Shown: positions 40,344-48,915, numbered from the stretch's first letter. The stretch: DNA of 49,011 bases from Polaromonas glacialis (GCF_000709345.1 NZ_KL448329.1:1-49011), one strand, 5' to 3'. The notes: a model not told the origin generated them from the letters alone. Numbers and translations: made by a program.

Positions 40344-41225
40344 ATGAATCCCAGTATTATTAAATCAATGAAGGCCAATCAGGCGATCATTGACAAGATT
40401 GGGGGAATAACGGCTGCAAGAACCACTTTTATTCGCCAAAATACGGCGCTTTTCGGGCCCAAACAGGCGGTTTCCGCTACGAAAACTATCGCTGGAAGAT
40501 TTGTTGAACCTGGTCAGGCCAAGCCCAAATCGACCATGGTCTCGGTCGGGGAATCTCCAGATGGGTTTGGTAAGCAGATCCTTTGGGCGCCAGAGGACAA
40601 AAGCATCGCTGCAGTTATTTTTTTGAATGCAGGTGATTATTTGGGCGTGATGGTCAGCGGCGTTAAGAGCACAGACACGATCGAATTTTTCTCCTGTACA
40701 GGAATAGCTTCTTTTGCTGAAGAGACCAAAAACAAAGGAGCTGGCGCATTGATTGGTCTTATCGCAGCCGGCGCCACTGTGACGTCAGCCGCTTTTGGCC
40801 TGCCACAACTTGCGCCAGTCATCGGGGCAGCTGAGAAATTCGCCAACACGCAATTTGAGGAAAAGAAGGTCAAGACCAAGCGCCGGGATCCGTTTGGAGT
40901 AGACCCAAGCTCAGGACACAAGGCGCGGCAAGAAGGCGGTGTGCTGGTGAGCTTGCCCGAAGCGCGGCAAGCCTTTTACAGCGGCAACAGCGATCATAAG
41001 GAACGCTGGATCAAAGAGCCTGGCACGAGGGATGATGCCCATCGCCCGGACCACGTGAAAAAGGCATTCTTTTTACAAGCGGGCTCTCCCAATAAGCGTA
41101 TCGCGAGCGCCGATGGCGACATCCTAATTTACCCATGGGATCACATTTTCGATGATAACTTTGGGTACTACCGTTTGCACGTTCTACTCAAGCGAGGCTC
41201 GGGTCAGAATCCAGTGATTGAGTAA
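40344..41225 (+). CDS. Unknown 293-aa protein with an Ala/Gly-rich hydrophobic segment
   Basis: Strong ribosome-binding site. The N-terminal half is alpha/beta with VIFLNAGDYLGVMVSG. Around residues 133-155 there is GALIGLIAAGATVTSAAFGL, possibly membrane-inserting. The C-terminal half is polar with a DILIYPWDHIFDDNFGYY ending. No family recognised. Composition differs from the mob genes, so it is likely cargo. Confidence 0.65.
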   Translation: MNPSIIKSMKANQAIIDKIGGITAARTTFIRQNTALFGPKQAVSATKTIAGRFVEPGQAKPKSTMVSVGESPDGFGKQILWAPEDKSIAAVIFLNAGDYLGVMVSGVKSTDTIEFFSCTGIASFAEETKNKGAGALIGLIAAGATVTSAAFGLPQLAPVIGAAEKFANTQFEEKKVKTKRRDPFGVDPSSGHKARQEGGVLVSLPEARQAFYSGNSDHKERWIKEPGTRDDAHRPDHVKKAFFLQAGSPNKRIASADGDILIYPWDHIFDDNFGYYRLHVLLKRGSGQNPVIE

Positions 41226-41343
41226 TTTTATTATTGGGTGTTAAATGCAGAGGGCGCTGATCGATGCGGCGCGTAGATTGACACCGGGTGATTTGCGCGC
41301 TCGTGAAGAGCGTTTGTAAGCTGGCTTCTAAAAGTCACAAAGT

Positions 41344-41505
41344 ATGAATGCAATACTCAGCAGTGTTGGTGTTAGTTTGCTTTTCGGCTTGTTGATGTAT
41401 GCCTTAGTACGACTTGCATTGCCGAACATTCCTGTGGAAAAGTTTATCAACGTCATCAGCCTGGCTGCAGTGGTCGGCGCCGGCCTCGCTGCGGTGGTGG
41501 CGTGA
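41344..41505 (+). CDS. Small two-TM protein, 53 aa
   Basis: MNAILSSVGVSLLFGLLMYAL and then VISLAAVVGAGLAAVVA: two hydrophobic helices around a short loop (PNIPVEKF). Weak ribosome-binding site. It may form a pair with the next 44-aa membrane peptide. Confidence 0.5.
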   Translation: MNAILSSVGVSLLFGLLMYALVRLALPNIPVEKFINVISLAAVVGAGLAAVVA

Positions 41506-41541
41506 CGACCAGCGGCGAGGGCTTCCAAACGAGGTCGCGTG

Positions 41542-41676
41542 ATGCGGATAACAAATGATGCCGCATTAGGGCACTTTTTGATTCCTGCGCTTTTGATGGC
41601 GTTCGTGCTCGTCATCTGGCTACGGTTCGAGTCGCGGGAAAGCCTGTTCTATGAGACCGAAAGCTTTTCGCCGTGA
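41542..41676 (+). CDS. Small one-TM protein, 44 aa
   Basis: GAGG 8 nt before ATG 41542. Sequence starts MRITNDAALGHFLIPALLMA, with one membrane helix (FLIPALLMAFVLVIWLRF in ~18 residues) and an acidic tail. 36 bp after the 53-aa membrane peptide. Confidence 0.45.
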   Translation: MRITNDAALGHFLIPALLMAFVLVIWLRFESRESLFYETESFSP

Positions 41677-41791
41677 GGTGTCTGGAGGTATTTCAGCATC
41701 CTGCTAGAGCTTGAATTTCCTCTTGATTGGGTTCAAAGTAAGAAATTAAATGCTGTTTTATCTGAATCAATAAACAGAAAAGAGTGGGAAG

Positions 41792-42637
41792 ATGGACTGG
41801 AAAGTTGCAGTCACCATTGCAATTGTAATTGCACTACTTTTTTTGACACCAATCGTCATAGGTTATTCGATTACTCGCATTGCGCGTCAATACTTCCCCT
41901 CCGGGTTAGTTGCAGAGTCTCCCAGGTTAACTTACGTATTGGTTATCACAATTTGGATTATTGTGATTTTTTCATTAATAATTTTGAACCTGGGCATAAA
42001 AGAGGAGTCTAAGCCTACATCACAAAACATTCCCAACTGGTTATTTCCTTGGCCACCGCCTGCACCATCAGCTGTGATAACAATCCCGATACCACGGGTG
42101 CTTGCGAGACATTCAGTCCTGACGGATCGGTGGCAGGATATAGATGAAGCTCTGAGGCACGCGCTACGGGAGGCTGGACACTTTGAGGCAAGCTACTACG
42201 GAGTACCTAGGGGATTCGCCTTGGTTACCCGGCTGGAGAGCATCCAAGCCGATGGAATGCCTAAGCCAGGCTCCTTGCGTTGGGATACCGAAAGCAGAAA
42301 TGGCAAATTTTTTTCGATCTCTTCATATATTGAGGCTCTTTTTAGGGCGCCTGTTGGACGATACCGTGTCATCGTATTCGTGGTGACGTCTGAGCAGTTC
42401 GCTGCAGTAGACGCTCAGCTCGGAAGAGACGATGCGACCCGTTGGCTTCGGGAAGGAACAAACACTCTCCCACTGGACCTCTTGCTTCAACCGATTGAGC
42501 CGGGTACGCTCTGCACCGCGCTAATCTACGAGTTCTGGAAAGATGGCAACTTGAATCAGTCGCTTCTTCTACATCCGGGATCAATCTCTGCAGACCGTCA
42601 TATCGTTGGAACTGGACTTCAAAGGCTACTTCAATGA
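41792..42637 (+). CDS. Membrane-anchored unknown protein, 281 aa
   Basis: Two N-terminal hydrophobic helices (IAIVIALLFLTPIVIGYSI; LVITIWIIVIFSLIILNL) precede a Pro-rich linker and a soluble domain (~100-281) with DEALRHALREAGHFE, YGVPRGFALVTRLE and YRVIVFVVTSEQF. No family recognised. The end overlaps the next gene by 4 bp. The pair sits between cargo and the defence-like genes. Confidence 0.65.
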   Translation: MDWKVAVTIAIVIALLFLTPIVIGYSITRIARQYFPSGLVAESPRLTYVLVITIWIIVIFSLIILNLGIKEESKPTSQNIPNWLFPWPPPAPSAVITIPIPRVLARHSVLTDRWQDIDEALRHALREAGHFEASYYGVPRGFALVTRLESIQADGMPKPGSLRWDTESRNGKFFSISSYIEALFRAPVGRYRVIVFVVTSEQFAAVDAQLGRDDATRWLREGTNTLPLDLLLQPIEPGTLCTALIYEFWKDGNLNQSLLLHPGSISADRHIVGTGLQRLLQ

Positions 42638-43086
42638 CCGTGTCAATGTCCCGCTGCAAACGCCGTCTAGCTACCGTTTGGTTTCTTGGTGCCGGAACAA
42701 TTTTCTTTGTGGTCTATCTTCAGACAATATTTGGTCGATATGGAGACAAGACAACTGAAGTTTGGAGCTGGCTTTTGCCTACTGTTATTCCCACTCTGTC
42801 ACTCGCTATCGGTGTGTTAGTCATGGACGGACTAGGAAAGGGAGCGAAGGTTGCAAGGGCCGATGAGTTCCTTTACCGATTGACGCTTGGCATCTCGTGC
42901 GCATACCTTATCTCAGTCTTTTTTCTATTCTTGCTACAGCCATTTACGACTGTACCCCCGCTACAACTCATGCAGCAGTCAAATCTTTGGCTTGGACCCT
43001 TCCAGGGTCTTGTGGCGGCTGGAATGGGCGCTTTCTTCTCAACTGCACCAGATGAACCCTCTTTGCCACTTGTAAAAGAGGTCTAA
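42634..43086 (+). CDS. Multi-TM unknown protein, 150 aa
   Basis: About four hydrophobic helices (VWFLGAGTIFFVVYLQTIF; LLPTVIPTLSLAIGVLVM; ISCAYLISVFFLFLL; GLVAAGMGAFFST). It overlaps the 281-aa gene (ATGA), so the two make a membrane module. Confidence 0.62.
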   Translation: MTVSMSRCKRRLATVWFLGAGTIFFVVYLQTIFGRYGDKTTEVWSWLLPTVIPTLSLAIGVLVMDGLGKGAKVARADEFLYRLTLGISCAYLISVFFLFLLQPFTTVPPLQLMQQSNLWLGPFQGLVAAGMGAFFSTAPDEPSLPLVKEV

Positions 43087-43388
43087 CGTGGACTCCGAGG
43101 CCACATAGACGCCGCTGTCGGCCAGGCGCGGCACGATCTGGCTCTGGCGGCAAGTCCTTGATGAACGCTTCGCTGTTGAGCGTGGCCATCACGGCCTGGC
43201 GCTCTTCTTCGCGCAGCTTGTTCGGCGGGCACACATAGCTTTCCCGAAGGGCGCTGGTCACCCTCGGCCGCCTCCGGGCGCTGCACGCTGCGCCACGACA
43301 GGCCGATCTGACGGCATGCCGGGTTCAAGCGCGCCCCGTCGGCGCAGGCCTGGGCTATCAGGCCGAGCAGGTTCTGGCGCTGCTAAAC
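43087..43388 (-). pseudogene. IS3-family transposase remnant
   Basis: In several frames on the minus strand: QIGLSWRSVQR, PPNKLREEERQAVMATLNSE, AFIKDLPP, then QIVPRLADSGVYVASEST. Together these form the centre of the OrfB/InsF region of an IS407-like IS3 element, interrupted by frameshifts. Truncated on both sides. Confidence 0.72.
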
Positions 43389-43500
43389 GGACGTCATTTG
43401 TCCGCGCCCTCCAGCAGTCCCGCCATCACGTCACACAAAGCAGTAGCTTACAAGAAGCCAAAGATTGCATCAGCACCGCAGTAGGCTTAATATGCTTCAG

Positions 43501-43807
43501 AGCCTGGGGTCTGAGGTGCAGTGGAACGGAAAACCTGTTTAACTGGTCAATTGAAGTAGCCAAATACGTTGTAGCCAACTTTCATCGACTTTTTAGCTTT
43601 TGTCCATCAGAATTTCGGGCGGCCAGGATGGGTGTACTCAATTTGGCTGCCCTTCAAAACGGCACCGATCGACAAAATCTAATGTGCGACATTACGAATT
43701 TCGATTGAAACTTGAAGTTTTATAGCCTTTTAAGCTGAATCATTGGTTCTTTATATTTTCGTGGCTTAAAACAATTTTCCGTTCCGTTGGACCTCAAACC
43801 CCAGCCT
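43501..43807. mobile_element. Tn3-derived inverted-repeat miniature element (TIME), with target duplication
   Basis: Element 43506-43802 (297 bp). Left end GGGGTCTGAGGTGCAGTGGA continues through ACGGAAAACC. The right end is its inverted, slightly diverged 38-bp copy (43765-43802, CCCC at the outer edge). Both resemble the Tn3 inverted repeat (GGGGTCTGACGCTCAGTGGA...). AGCCT at 43501-43505 and 43803-43807 is a perfect 5-bp target duplication. No transposase inside, so it needs a Tn3-family enzyme in trans. It inserted just upstream of the EACC1-caspase genes. Confidence 0.88.
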
Positions 43808-43831
43808 GTAAGAAAACTATGCGAGGGCAGC

Positions 43832-44209
43832 ATGGAAACCATTCTATCAATCAGTGTGAAGTCAACTAGTGCTGCCGAGGCCAATCGACTTACATCAGAT
43901 CTTGAGAGCTTTTTAAGATCACATATCGTAGGAGTGACGCTTAAGCGAGCCAAGGTCGACTCCACATCAATGGACGCCGGCACTGTTTTGATAGCAATGT
44001 TGGCAGCTCCTGCAGTCGTGGAACTTGCTCGTGGCCCGGCGATGGAGTTGGCAAAAGGAATTTCGGACTGGCTCCGCAAACGGAAAGCTACTATTTCTAT
44101 TGGTGCAGATGGATCTGTCGCTGCTGAAAACGTGCAGCCTGAAGACGTGGAGCGAATCATCACCAATATATTTAAGTCAAAATTAGAGAGCGGCCTGCAG
44201 AATGAGTAG
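43832..44209 (+). CDS. EACC1-like (effector-associated constant component 1) protein
   Basis: A 125-residue protein from ATG 43832 (GAGGG upstream). ILSISVKSTSAAEANRL, then a hydrophobic GTVLIAMLAAPAVVELA, GISDWLRKRKATISIGADG, and a short acidic C-terminus: the layout of EACC1, a small protein recurrently paired with caspase-like or other effectors in conflict systems (Kaur and colleagues, 2020). The caspase gene starts 11 bp later. The frame is open to 43787 inside the TIME, which is not the real start. Family call by pattern; moderate confidence. Confidence 0.66.
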   Translation: METILSISVKSTSAAEANRLTSDLESFLRSHIVGVTLKRAKVDSTSMDAGTVLIAMLAAPAVVELARGPAMELAKGISDWLRKRKATISIGADGSVAAENVQPEDVERIITNIFKSKLESGLQNE

Positions 44210-44220
44210 GCTTCAGGATC

Positions 44221-45582
44221 ATGGTATCTTTTACAGCCGCTATTTTGTTGGGTGCGTCTACCTTCCCCCGACACACATATTCTGACAACATAGCTTTCGC
44301 TAACTCTCGGCGAGACTTTCGAGCATATTTGCAGAATGCAGTTAACGGACTCGACCTTTCAGACAATGTCATTCTTGATTTATTTGATTCGTCGCAAACA
44401 GCCGGAAATCAACTAGTAGAAATTGGACGTTTTTTAGACCGATTGAGTGGCGCAGCCTCACAGGACGTTACTCGAAACTTAATTGTTTATTACGTTGGGC
44501 ATGGCTTTTTTACGGGCCCGTACAATAACGAATATCAACTAGCAATTCAAAGTTTGGAGCACGGCTATGAAGGGGCTAGCGGCCTAAGAGTGTCGTTCTT
44601 AGCTGAAGAGTTGAAATCTAAAGCAAGACGTTATTGTCGCTTTATCGTGCTCGACTGTTGCTTTGCCGCAGAAGCTTTAGCTACCTTTCAGTCCGAAGGA
44701 ACGGACGCAATAATGCGCGGCGCGACAAAAGCTTTTGCGGAGGAAGGGCAAAGTGCCAAAAGTGAGATTCCGACGCGAGGCACTGCCCTTTATTGTGCTG
44801 CAGATAAAGATAGTGTTGCTAGAAGTCCTATAGGGCACGACCGAACGATGTTCACTGACGGTCTTCTTCGTGCGCTAGCTGCTGGTGATCCATTGCTGCC
44901 AGACGTGCTAACACTGGATCACCTTAGCCACTTGGTGTGGGATCAAATACGAAAACTCCACAATGAGCCTGTTCGTCCGTCCATTCACTGTCCCGATCAA
45001 TCAGACGGCAATATTGCTCAACGGGTGCAGCTCTTTCCAAACTCGGCGAAGCGGTTATCCCCACCACTACCACTACCACTACCACTACCACTACCACCAC
45101 GTAACAATAGAAACGTTGTTGCGGTTGCGCTGATGACGTGTGCGCTGCCCCTTTTATATTACTTGGCTGCAGCTCCGACTCCGACTCCGACTCCAGTTCC
45201 GGTTCCGGAGATTCCTTCTTTTACGCCAAGTGCTGCTCCTGAAGGAGTGCGGTTGATCATTGAACGAGGCACCTTTTACGACTTCTCTCAGAAGGAATTT
45301 TGGAAGGCAGGTGCTGGTGGTGATTTCGGTTATTGGAACGTTAACGGGGAGTTCGAGTTCTTGGTTTCCGATAAATTCATTAGTGGCCTAGAGGATCGCG
45401 GGCAATCCGACCGGGACCTTACGACGGTGAAGCCGAAGGGTCCCTACAGTGACAGCGTGAAGGCATTGCTTGGACATCTATATGTGTATAACAACAGAGG
45501 ACAGAAGTCTATTAGGTTTGTTGTCTTTCGGGTATTGACTATGGATTCGGAGAGGGTAGAAATTGTCTACTATGCTTTCTGA
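44221..45582 (+). CDS. Caspase-like (C14) protease with C-terminal TM and unknown sensor domain
   Basis: A 453-residue protein. The N-terminal caspase-like domain has FTAAILLGASTFP, catalytic His94 in VYYVGHGFF and catalytic Cys in FIVLDCCFAAEA (Cys146 or Cys147). A Pro-Leu repeat (~281-292) precedes a membrane helix (VVAVALMTCALPLLYYLAA, ~299-318), a Pro-Thr/Pro-Val repeat and a ~120-residue domain of unknown fold. This looks like a membrane-anchored caspase effector coupled to the EACC1-like gene, a regulated cell-death or anti-phage module. The specific trigger is unknown. Confidence 0.82.
   Translation: MVSFTAAILLGASTFPRHTYSDNIAFANSRRDFRAYLQNAVNGLDLSDNVILDLFDSSQTAGNQLVEIGRFLDRLSGAASQDVTRNLIVYYVGHGFFTGPYNNEYQLAIQSLEHGYEGASGLRVSFLAEELKSKARRYCRFIVLDCCFAAEALATFQSEGTDAIMRGATKAFAEEGQSAKSEIPTRGTALYCAADKDSVARSPIGHDRTMFTDGLLRALAAGDPLLPDVLTLDHLSHLVWDQIRKLHNEPVRPSIHCPDQSDGNIAQRVQLFPNSAKRLSPPLPLPLPLPLPPRNNRNVVAVALMTCALPLLYYLAAAPTPTPTPVPVPEIPSFTPSAAPEGVRLIIERGTFYDFSQKEFWKAGAGGDFGYWNVNGEFEFLVSDKFISGLEDRGQSDRDLTTVKPKGPYSDSVKALLGHLYVYNNRGQKSIRFVVFRVLTMDSERVEIVYYAF
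45061..45104 (+). repeat. CCACTA hexanucleotide repeat in caspase gene
   Basis: About five to six consecutive CCACTA units encoding Pro-Leu. Hexamer changes keep the frame, so slippage would only change linker length ahead of the membrane helix. Confidence 0.8.
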
Positions 45583-45689
45583 TTTAGGACGGAGCACACA
45601 ACGACGAAAGGAGGGCATCTGTATTTTTATCGATACTTTGTTGAATCGGAATTTGATCGGTGAGAAAATATGACAGGAGGTGAAACGCC

Positions 45690-45824
45690 ATGGCTACTCG
45701 TCTTGCTTTTCCTGCGCTGCCCGAGCGGCTCAAAGACTATGCAGTGCGGTTTGATCCGGTGTTGCACACTCCCGCTCAGCGGCGCGGTTTCCGACCGTAC
45801 GTGAGTGGACTGCTGCTGCCGTGA
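45690..45824 (+). pseudogene. IS701-type transposase N-terminal remnant
   Basis: MATRLAFPALPERLKDYAVR, then DPVLHTPAQRRGFRPYVSGLL, is the start of an IS701-like transposase, with a strong ribosome-binding site (AGGAGG). A stop at 45822 ends it after 44 residues. Frameshifted fragments (ERNKTLN) continue to about 45905 and then stop. No catalytic domain. Confidence 0.6.
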
Positions 45825-45981
45825 GAACGCAACAAGACGCTCAACTCGTGCAAGCGCTCAAAGTATTCGAGGCAAACCCCCAGCGCATTCACAGCATTGC
45901 CGGCTAGGACTGGATCATCAATTCAGTTTCTAATGAAAAATAGAGTTATTTGTGGCCGAACTTCAGTGTTTTAGTGCCGAA

Positions 45982-46284
45982 TCAATAGCTTTTCTCTAAC
46001 TGCTGATGAATCGCGCACTTGAATACATCGCGTTCAGTGCCAATTTCCCTAGGGGATAGATTAAATGAAGCACCGGGCACAGAAATCCCTGGGGCAGGGA
46101 TGAATGCGTCCGAAAGCAGGGAAACCGGGTTGAACAGGGGAAAAAACTCCACTGCCACTTGAAAGATGGCTCCGAAAAGCCTGCATTGAAAGTCAATCGG
46201 CTTGGAGGCGATGCGCTGCATCCCTACAGCCGTGGGATGAACCGTTGGTGGACGCTCAAGACTGATGCATTTGATCGTGTTCAC
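45982..46284 (-). CDS. Uncertain 100-aa ORF
   Basis: GTG-start ORF: MNTIKCISLERPPTVHP, a partly hydrophobic middle (LFGAIFQVAVEFFPLF), then a polar end. No family recognised and no clear ribosome-binding site; it lies between two IS. Could be a fragment of a larger gene. Low confidence. Confidence 0.3.
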   Translation of the reverse strand: MNTIKCISLERPPTVHPTAVGMQRIASKPIDFQCRLFGAIFQVAVEFFPLFNPVSLLSDAFIPAPGISVPGASFNLSPREIGTERDVFKCAIHQQLEKSY

Positions 46285-46328
46285 CCCAAGCTCGGGAATG
46301 AACTAACAGAAAGTAATAGAAAAGAGGA

Positions 46329-47829
46329 GTGACTGTTCAGCCTACGCGAGCGCCAGGGCCTGTCCCGAGAAGACGGCGCGCATGGCGTGAAGCATGCCAA
46401 AGCCTTGCTTGCGCGCGGTGTCCAGATAGGAGCGGATGGTGCAGAAATTCTGCGCGCCCGGCAAGGTACGAAAGCAGCCTGAAATTCTCTGCTTGACCTT
46501 TGGCATGCGAATGGCGCGCTCGGCCAGGTTGTTGGTAAAGGGCACACCCAAATCGCGCATGAAGCGCAGTACCTCCTGCTCTCGCTCCAACAGCCGGCGC
46601 AGCAGGTTGAAGGCACCTGACTGCTTGGCCCGGCCACGTTGTCCTAGCGCCTTGGCCGCTGGCAGGTTTTGCGCCTGGCCTTCCTGCACCAAGGCGCGGT
46701 ATTGGCTGGCAAAGACCTCGACCTGCACAGCCTGTAGTGCCGTATCGGTCTGACGCGCCGCCTTGCAGGCTTGGTCAGCGGCCAGCAACAACTCGATAAG
46801 GCCCTGGGGCCACGCTTGCGCAGTGGTCTCTTTTTGATAAATCAGCTCGCGCAGTAAGTGTGCGCCGCACAGCGAGTGCGCGCACTCCAGGCTCCAGTAG
46901 GGCGCCCAGCAGTCGTGCACCAGCGTGCCCGCGTAGTTGGGCAGCACCCCATGGTCGGCTATTGCTTGCATGCCCCGCTTGGGATGCACGCCGTACCAAG
47001 TGTGGGTGGCCGTGGCGGCCGTATGCAGCCACTGCAGGCAAGACGCTACGCGCAGGCCCGATTCATCGACATGCACCACCGCTGCGGCCTGCACGCTTTG
47101 CACGATGGCCTGCACCGTGGGCACCAGCGCCTGCGCGGCCTCGTGCACCCACTGCACCAGCGTGGCCGGCGAGATGTCCAGTCCATACAGGTCCTTGATG
47201 AGTTCGCCCGCCCGCGCGAAAGGCAGCAACTGGCCCTGCGTCAGGTGCACCGCCAGCGCCCGCACGTTCGGGCCGTATTGCGCGACTTCACACACTTCGG
47301 GCGCAAACTCGTTCTCGTGGAGCTTGCCGCACGGGCAGCGCAGTTGCAGCGTCTGGAACTCCACCACCTCAAAACGCACGGCCGGGATGTCAAACACCTG
47401 GCCGCGCCGGTGAACTTGCGCATCACTATTGGACAGCGTCGCCTGGCAGGCATCGCAGCGCTCGGGCAGCGCATGCCGGATGACGATGTCTGGCCTGTCT
47501 GTTTGCTCCAACGTCTTGCCCGCGTGCCCGGCCTGACCGCCCGGCTTCCTGCCCGAGGCCACGCGCAGCGAGGTCGTCTTTTTCAAGCCGTCCGAAGATG
47601 GCGGCTTGCTCGAGTTCTTGCTGTTCTTCGATGCCTGGCCTTCGAGCTCCTTGATGCGCAAACGCAGTCTTTCGACTTCGCTCGTGAGCGCCTGCACTTG
47701 CCCTTGCAGCGCTTGGGCTTTCTCGTTCATGGCCTGGAGCGTCAGGTCGGCAGTAGCGTCTGGTTCTTGCACGGCTTCAAGTTTGACATAAACCCCTTGG
47801 GCTGCAATTCAGGAGGGCTGAACAGTCAC
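46329..47829 (-). mobile_element. IS66-family element (1,501 bp) with 8-bp target duplication
   Basis: The ends GTGACTGTTCAGCC (46329-46342) and, inverted, GGCTGAACAGTCAC (47816-47829) match over 14 bp. AAAGAGGA (46321-46328 and 47830-47837) is a perfect 8-bp target duplication, the usual length for IS66. One transposase fills the element (no tnpA/tnpB), as in the ISBst12 subgroup. Recent and probably intact. Confidence 0.92.
46342..47772 (-). CDS. tnpC: IS66-family transposase (TnpC, ISBst12-type)
   Basis: A 476-residue transposase. Coiled N-terminus with SKNSSKPPSSDGLKK, a zinc-finger region (RCDACQA, RCPCGK), then the DDE core: HVDESGLR, LVHDCWAPYW and the Glu in NNLAERAIRM. No internal stop. 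It occupies almost the whole 1,501-bp element. Confidence 0.93.
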   Translation of the reverse strand: MQEPDATADLTLQAMNEKAQALQGQVQALTSEVERLRLRIKELEGQASKNSKNSSKPPSSDGLKKTTSLRVASGRKPGGQAGHAGKTLEQTDRPDIVIRHALPERCDACQATLSNSDAQVHRRGQVFDIPAVRFEVVEFQTLQLRCPCGKLHENEFAPEVCEVAQYGPNVRALAVHLTQGQLLPFARAGELIKDLYGLDISPATLVQWVHEAAQALVPTVQAIVQSVQAAAVVHVDESGLRVASCLQWLHTAATATHTWYGVHPKRGMQAIADHGVLPNYAGTLVHDCWAPYWSLECAHSLCGAHLLRELIYQKETTAQAWPQGLIELLLAADQACKAARQTDTALQAVQVEVFASQYRALVQEGQAQNLPAAKALGQRGRAKQSGAFNLLRRLLEREQEVLRFMRDLGVPFTNNLAERAIRMPKVKQRISGCFRTLPGAQNFCTIRSYLDTARKQGFGMLHAMRAVFSGQALALA

Positions 47830-47847
47830 AAAGAGGAATGGTATGAG

Positions 47848-48170
47848 CGCGCTCAAGGCCTGCCCCTGGCCGGTTTTACCCGCTATGGGCCCGCGAAAAA
47901 GAGCACGCTGACCGTCCTTCTGGAGGCGCTGGGGGCGCTGGGGGTGCTTTGCATGAAGACGCTGGTGCGCTTGAGATCATTGCGGCTGGCGTCGGATCAG
48001 GACGCTGAAAAAGTGGCGCTGACGCGACAAAGCGCGCTGAAGACAGGGCAGTCGGCGGCGAAATTCATGCACGACATAGATGCGAAGGTGTACCGCCGCC
48101 ATGCAGCTCAATTCATTGGCTTAATCCCGGACCAGGTCGATCTGGAGGTGGCCAAAAAAATGCTTATGGA
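47848..48170 (+). pseudogene. Second copy of the mobA/primase 3' part
   Basis: In frame with QGLPLAGFTRYGPAKKS, DIDAKVYRRHAAQFIGL and PDQVDLEVAKKMLM, about 85 percent like 39530-39833. Bounded on the left by the IS66 insertion site and on the right by an IS982 end. It joins in phase with 266-407 when the IS982-type element and one TATGGA copy are removed. There is no relaxase domain. Confidence 0.85.
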
Positions 48171-48495
48171 ACCTGAATTCTGGATAAGCGGAGCCTCCCT
48201 GCGGCGTGCAAACCAGAGGTGACTGGCTGCAAAATTGGCGCATCCGATGCCTATGGAGGTGCCCCATGATGGACAAGACCACGGAGCTGTTCTGTCTGAT
48301 CGACGACTTCTGCCAGCAATTCGAGCCGCTGCTTGCGCAGCGTCTGCTCGACGAGCGCAGCGACAAGCAGCGGCGTAACCGGGAATGCGCCATGTCGCTG
48401 TCCGAGATGACCACGATTGTGGTGCTGTTTCACACAATGCGCGGTCGGCAGTTCAAAGCGTTCTACGGTGGCACCGTCTGCCGCTTTATGACTGT
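48171..48495 (+). mobile_element. Left part of an IS982-family element
   Basis: Starts with ACCTGAATTCTGGATAAGC and carries the start of an IS982-type transposase. The element is cut by an IS66-family insertion at about 48495. Its other end is 198-265. Confidence 0.78.
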
Positions 48496-48508
48496 AACCG
48501 GTAACTGA
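48266..48508 (+). pseudogene. IS982-family transposase, N-terminal part
   Basis: MMDKTTELFCLIDDFCQQFEP, then RRNRECAMSLSEMTTIVVLF and FKAFYGG, is a textbook IS982 transposase start with ATG 48266 or 48269. The sequence is IS982-like to about FMT, then diverges where the IS66 element enters; the catalytic DDE is lost. Confidence 0.82.
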
Positions 48509-48579
48509 ACGGCGTCCTTCCTTGCAAAGGTGTCGCCGGGAACAATGCCTTCATCGATTTACGATGAGGAGCAACAGCG

Positions 48580-48915
48580 ATGCAAGCCACGGTCAACGAG
48601 GGCGTAAAGCGCCGTCACCGTTTAAACGAGCAAGCCTGGCTCGAAGCGTTCAAACGCTTTGAAGGCGCCGGATTGACGGTAGAGGCGTTCTGCCGCCGTG
48701 AGGGTCTGTGCCGCAGCAGCTTTGCGCGCTGGCGTTCGCGCTTGCTTGGTGGGGCTGGCGTGCCTCGCCAGCTCAAGCACGACGCCCAAAGCCAGGCACC
48801 GGTGGCTTTCGTCGATTTGGGTACGCTGGGCTCGGGTGCGCCCGCGCCTTGCCCGGTACTGGAGTTGCGCCTGGACCTCGGCGCGGGTCTGACCCTCACC
48901 CTGGTTCGGCGCTGA
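48580..48915 (+). CDS. tnpA: IS66 TnpA (OrfA)
   Basis: A 111-residue HTH protein: LNEQAWLEAFKRFEGAGLTV, EAFCRREGLCRSSFARWRS and a C-terminal strand LELRLDLGAGLTLTLV. Classic IS66 TnpA. TGATG overlap with tnpB. Confidence 0.85.
   Translation: MQATVNEGVKRRHRLNEQAWLEAFKRFEGAGLTVEAFCRREGLCRSSFARWRSRLLGGAGVPRQLKHDAQSQAPVAFVDLGTLGSGAPAPCPVLELRLDLGAGLTLTLVRR

Noticed and set aside
43316..43708. 130-codon ORF across the IS3 relic and the TIME
   Set aside because: Spans the element's end and target duplication; chance open frame.
46858..48222. 454-codon ORF
   Set aside because: Runs antisense through tnpC and then happens to enter the relaxase remnant in frame. Not a gene, though its end correctly reads the remnant.
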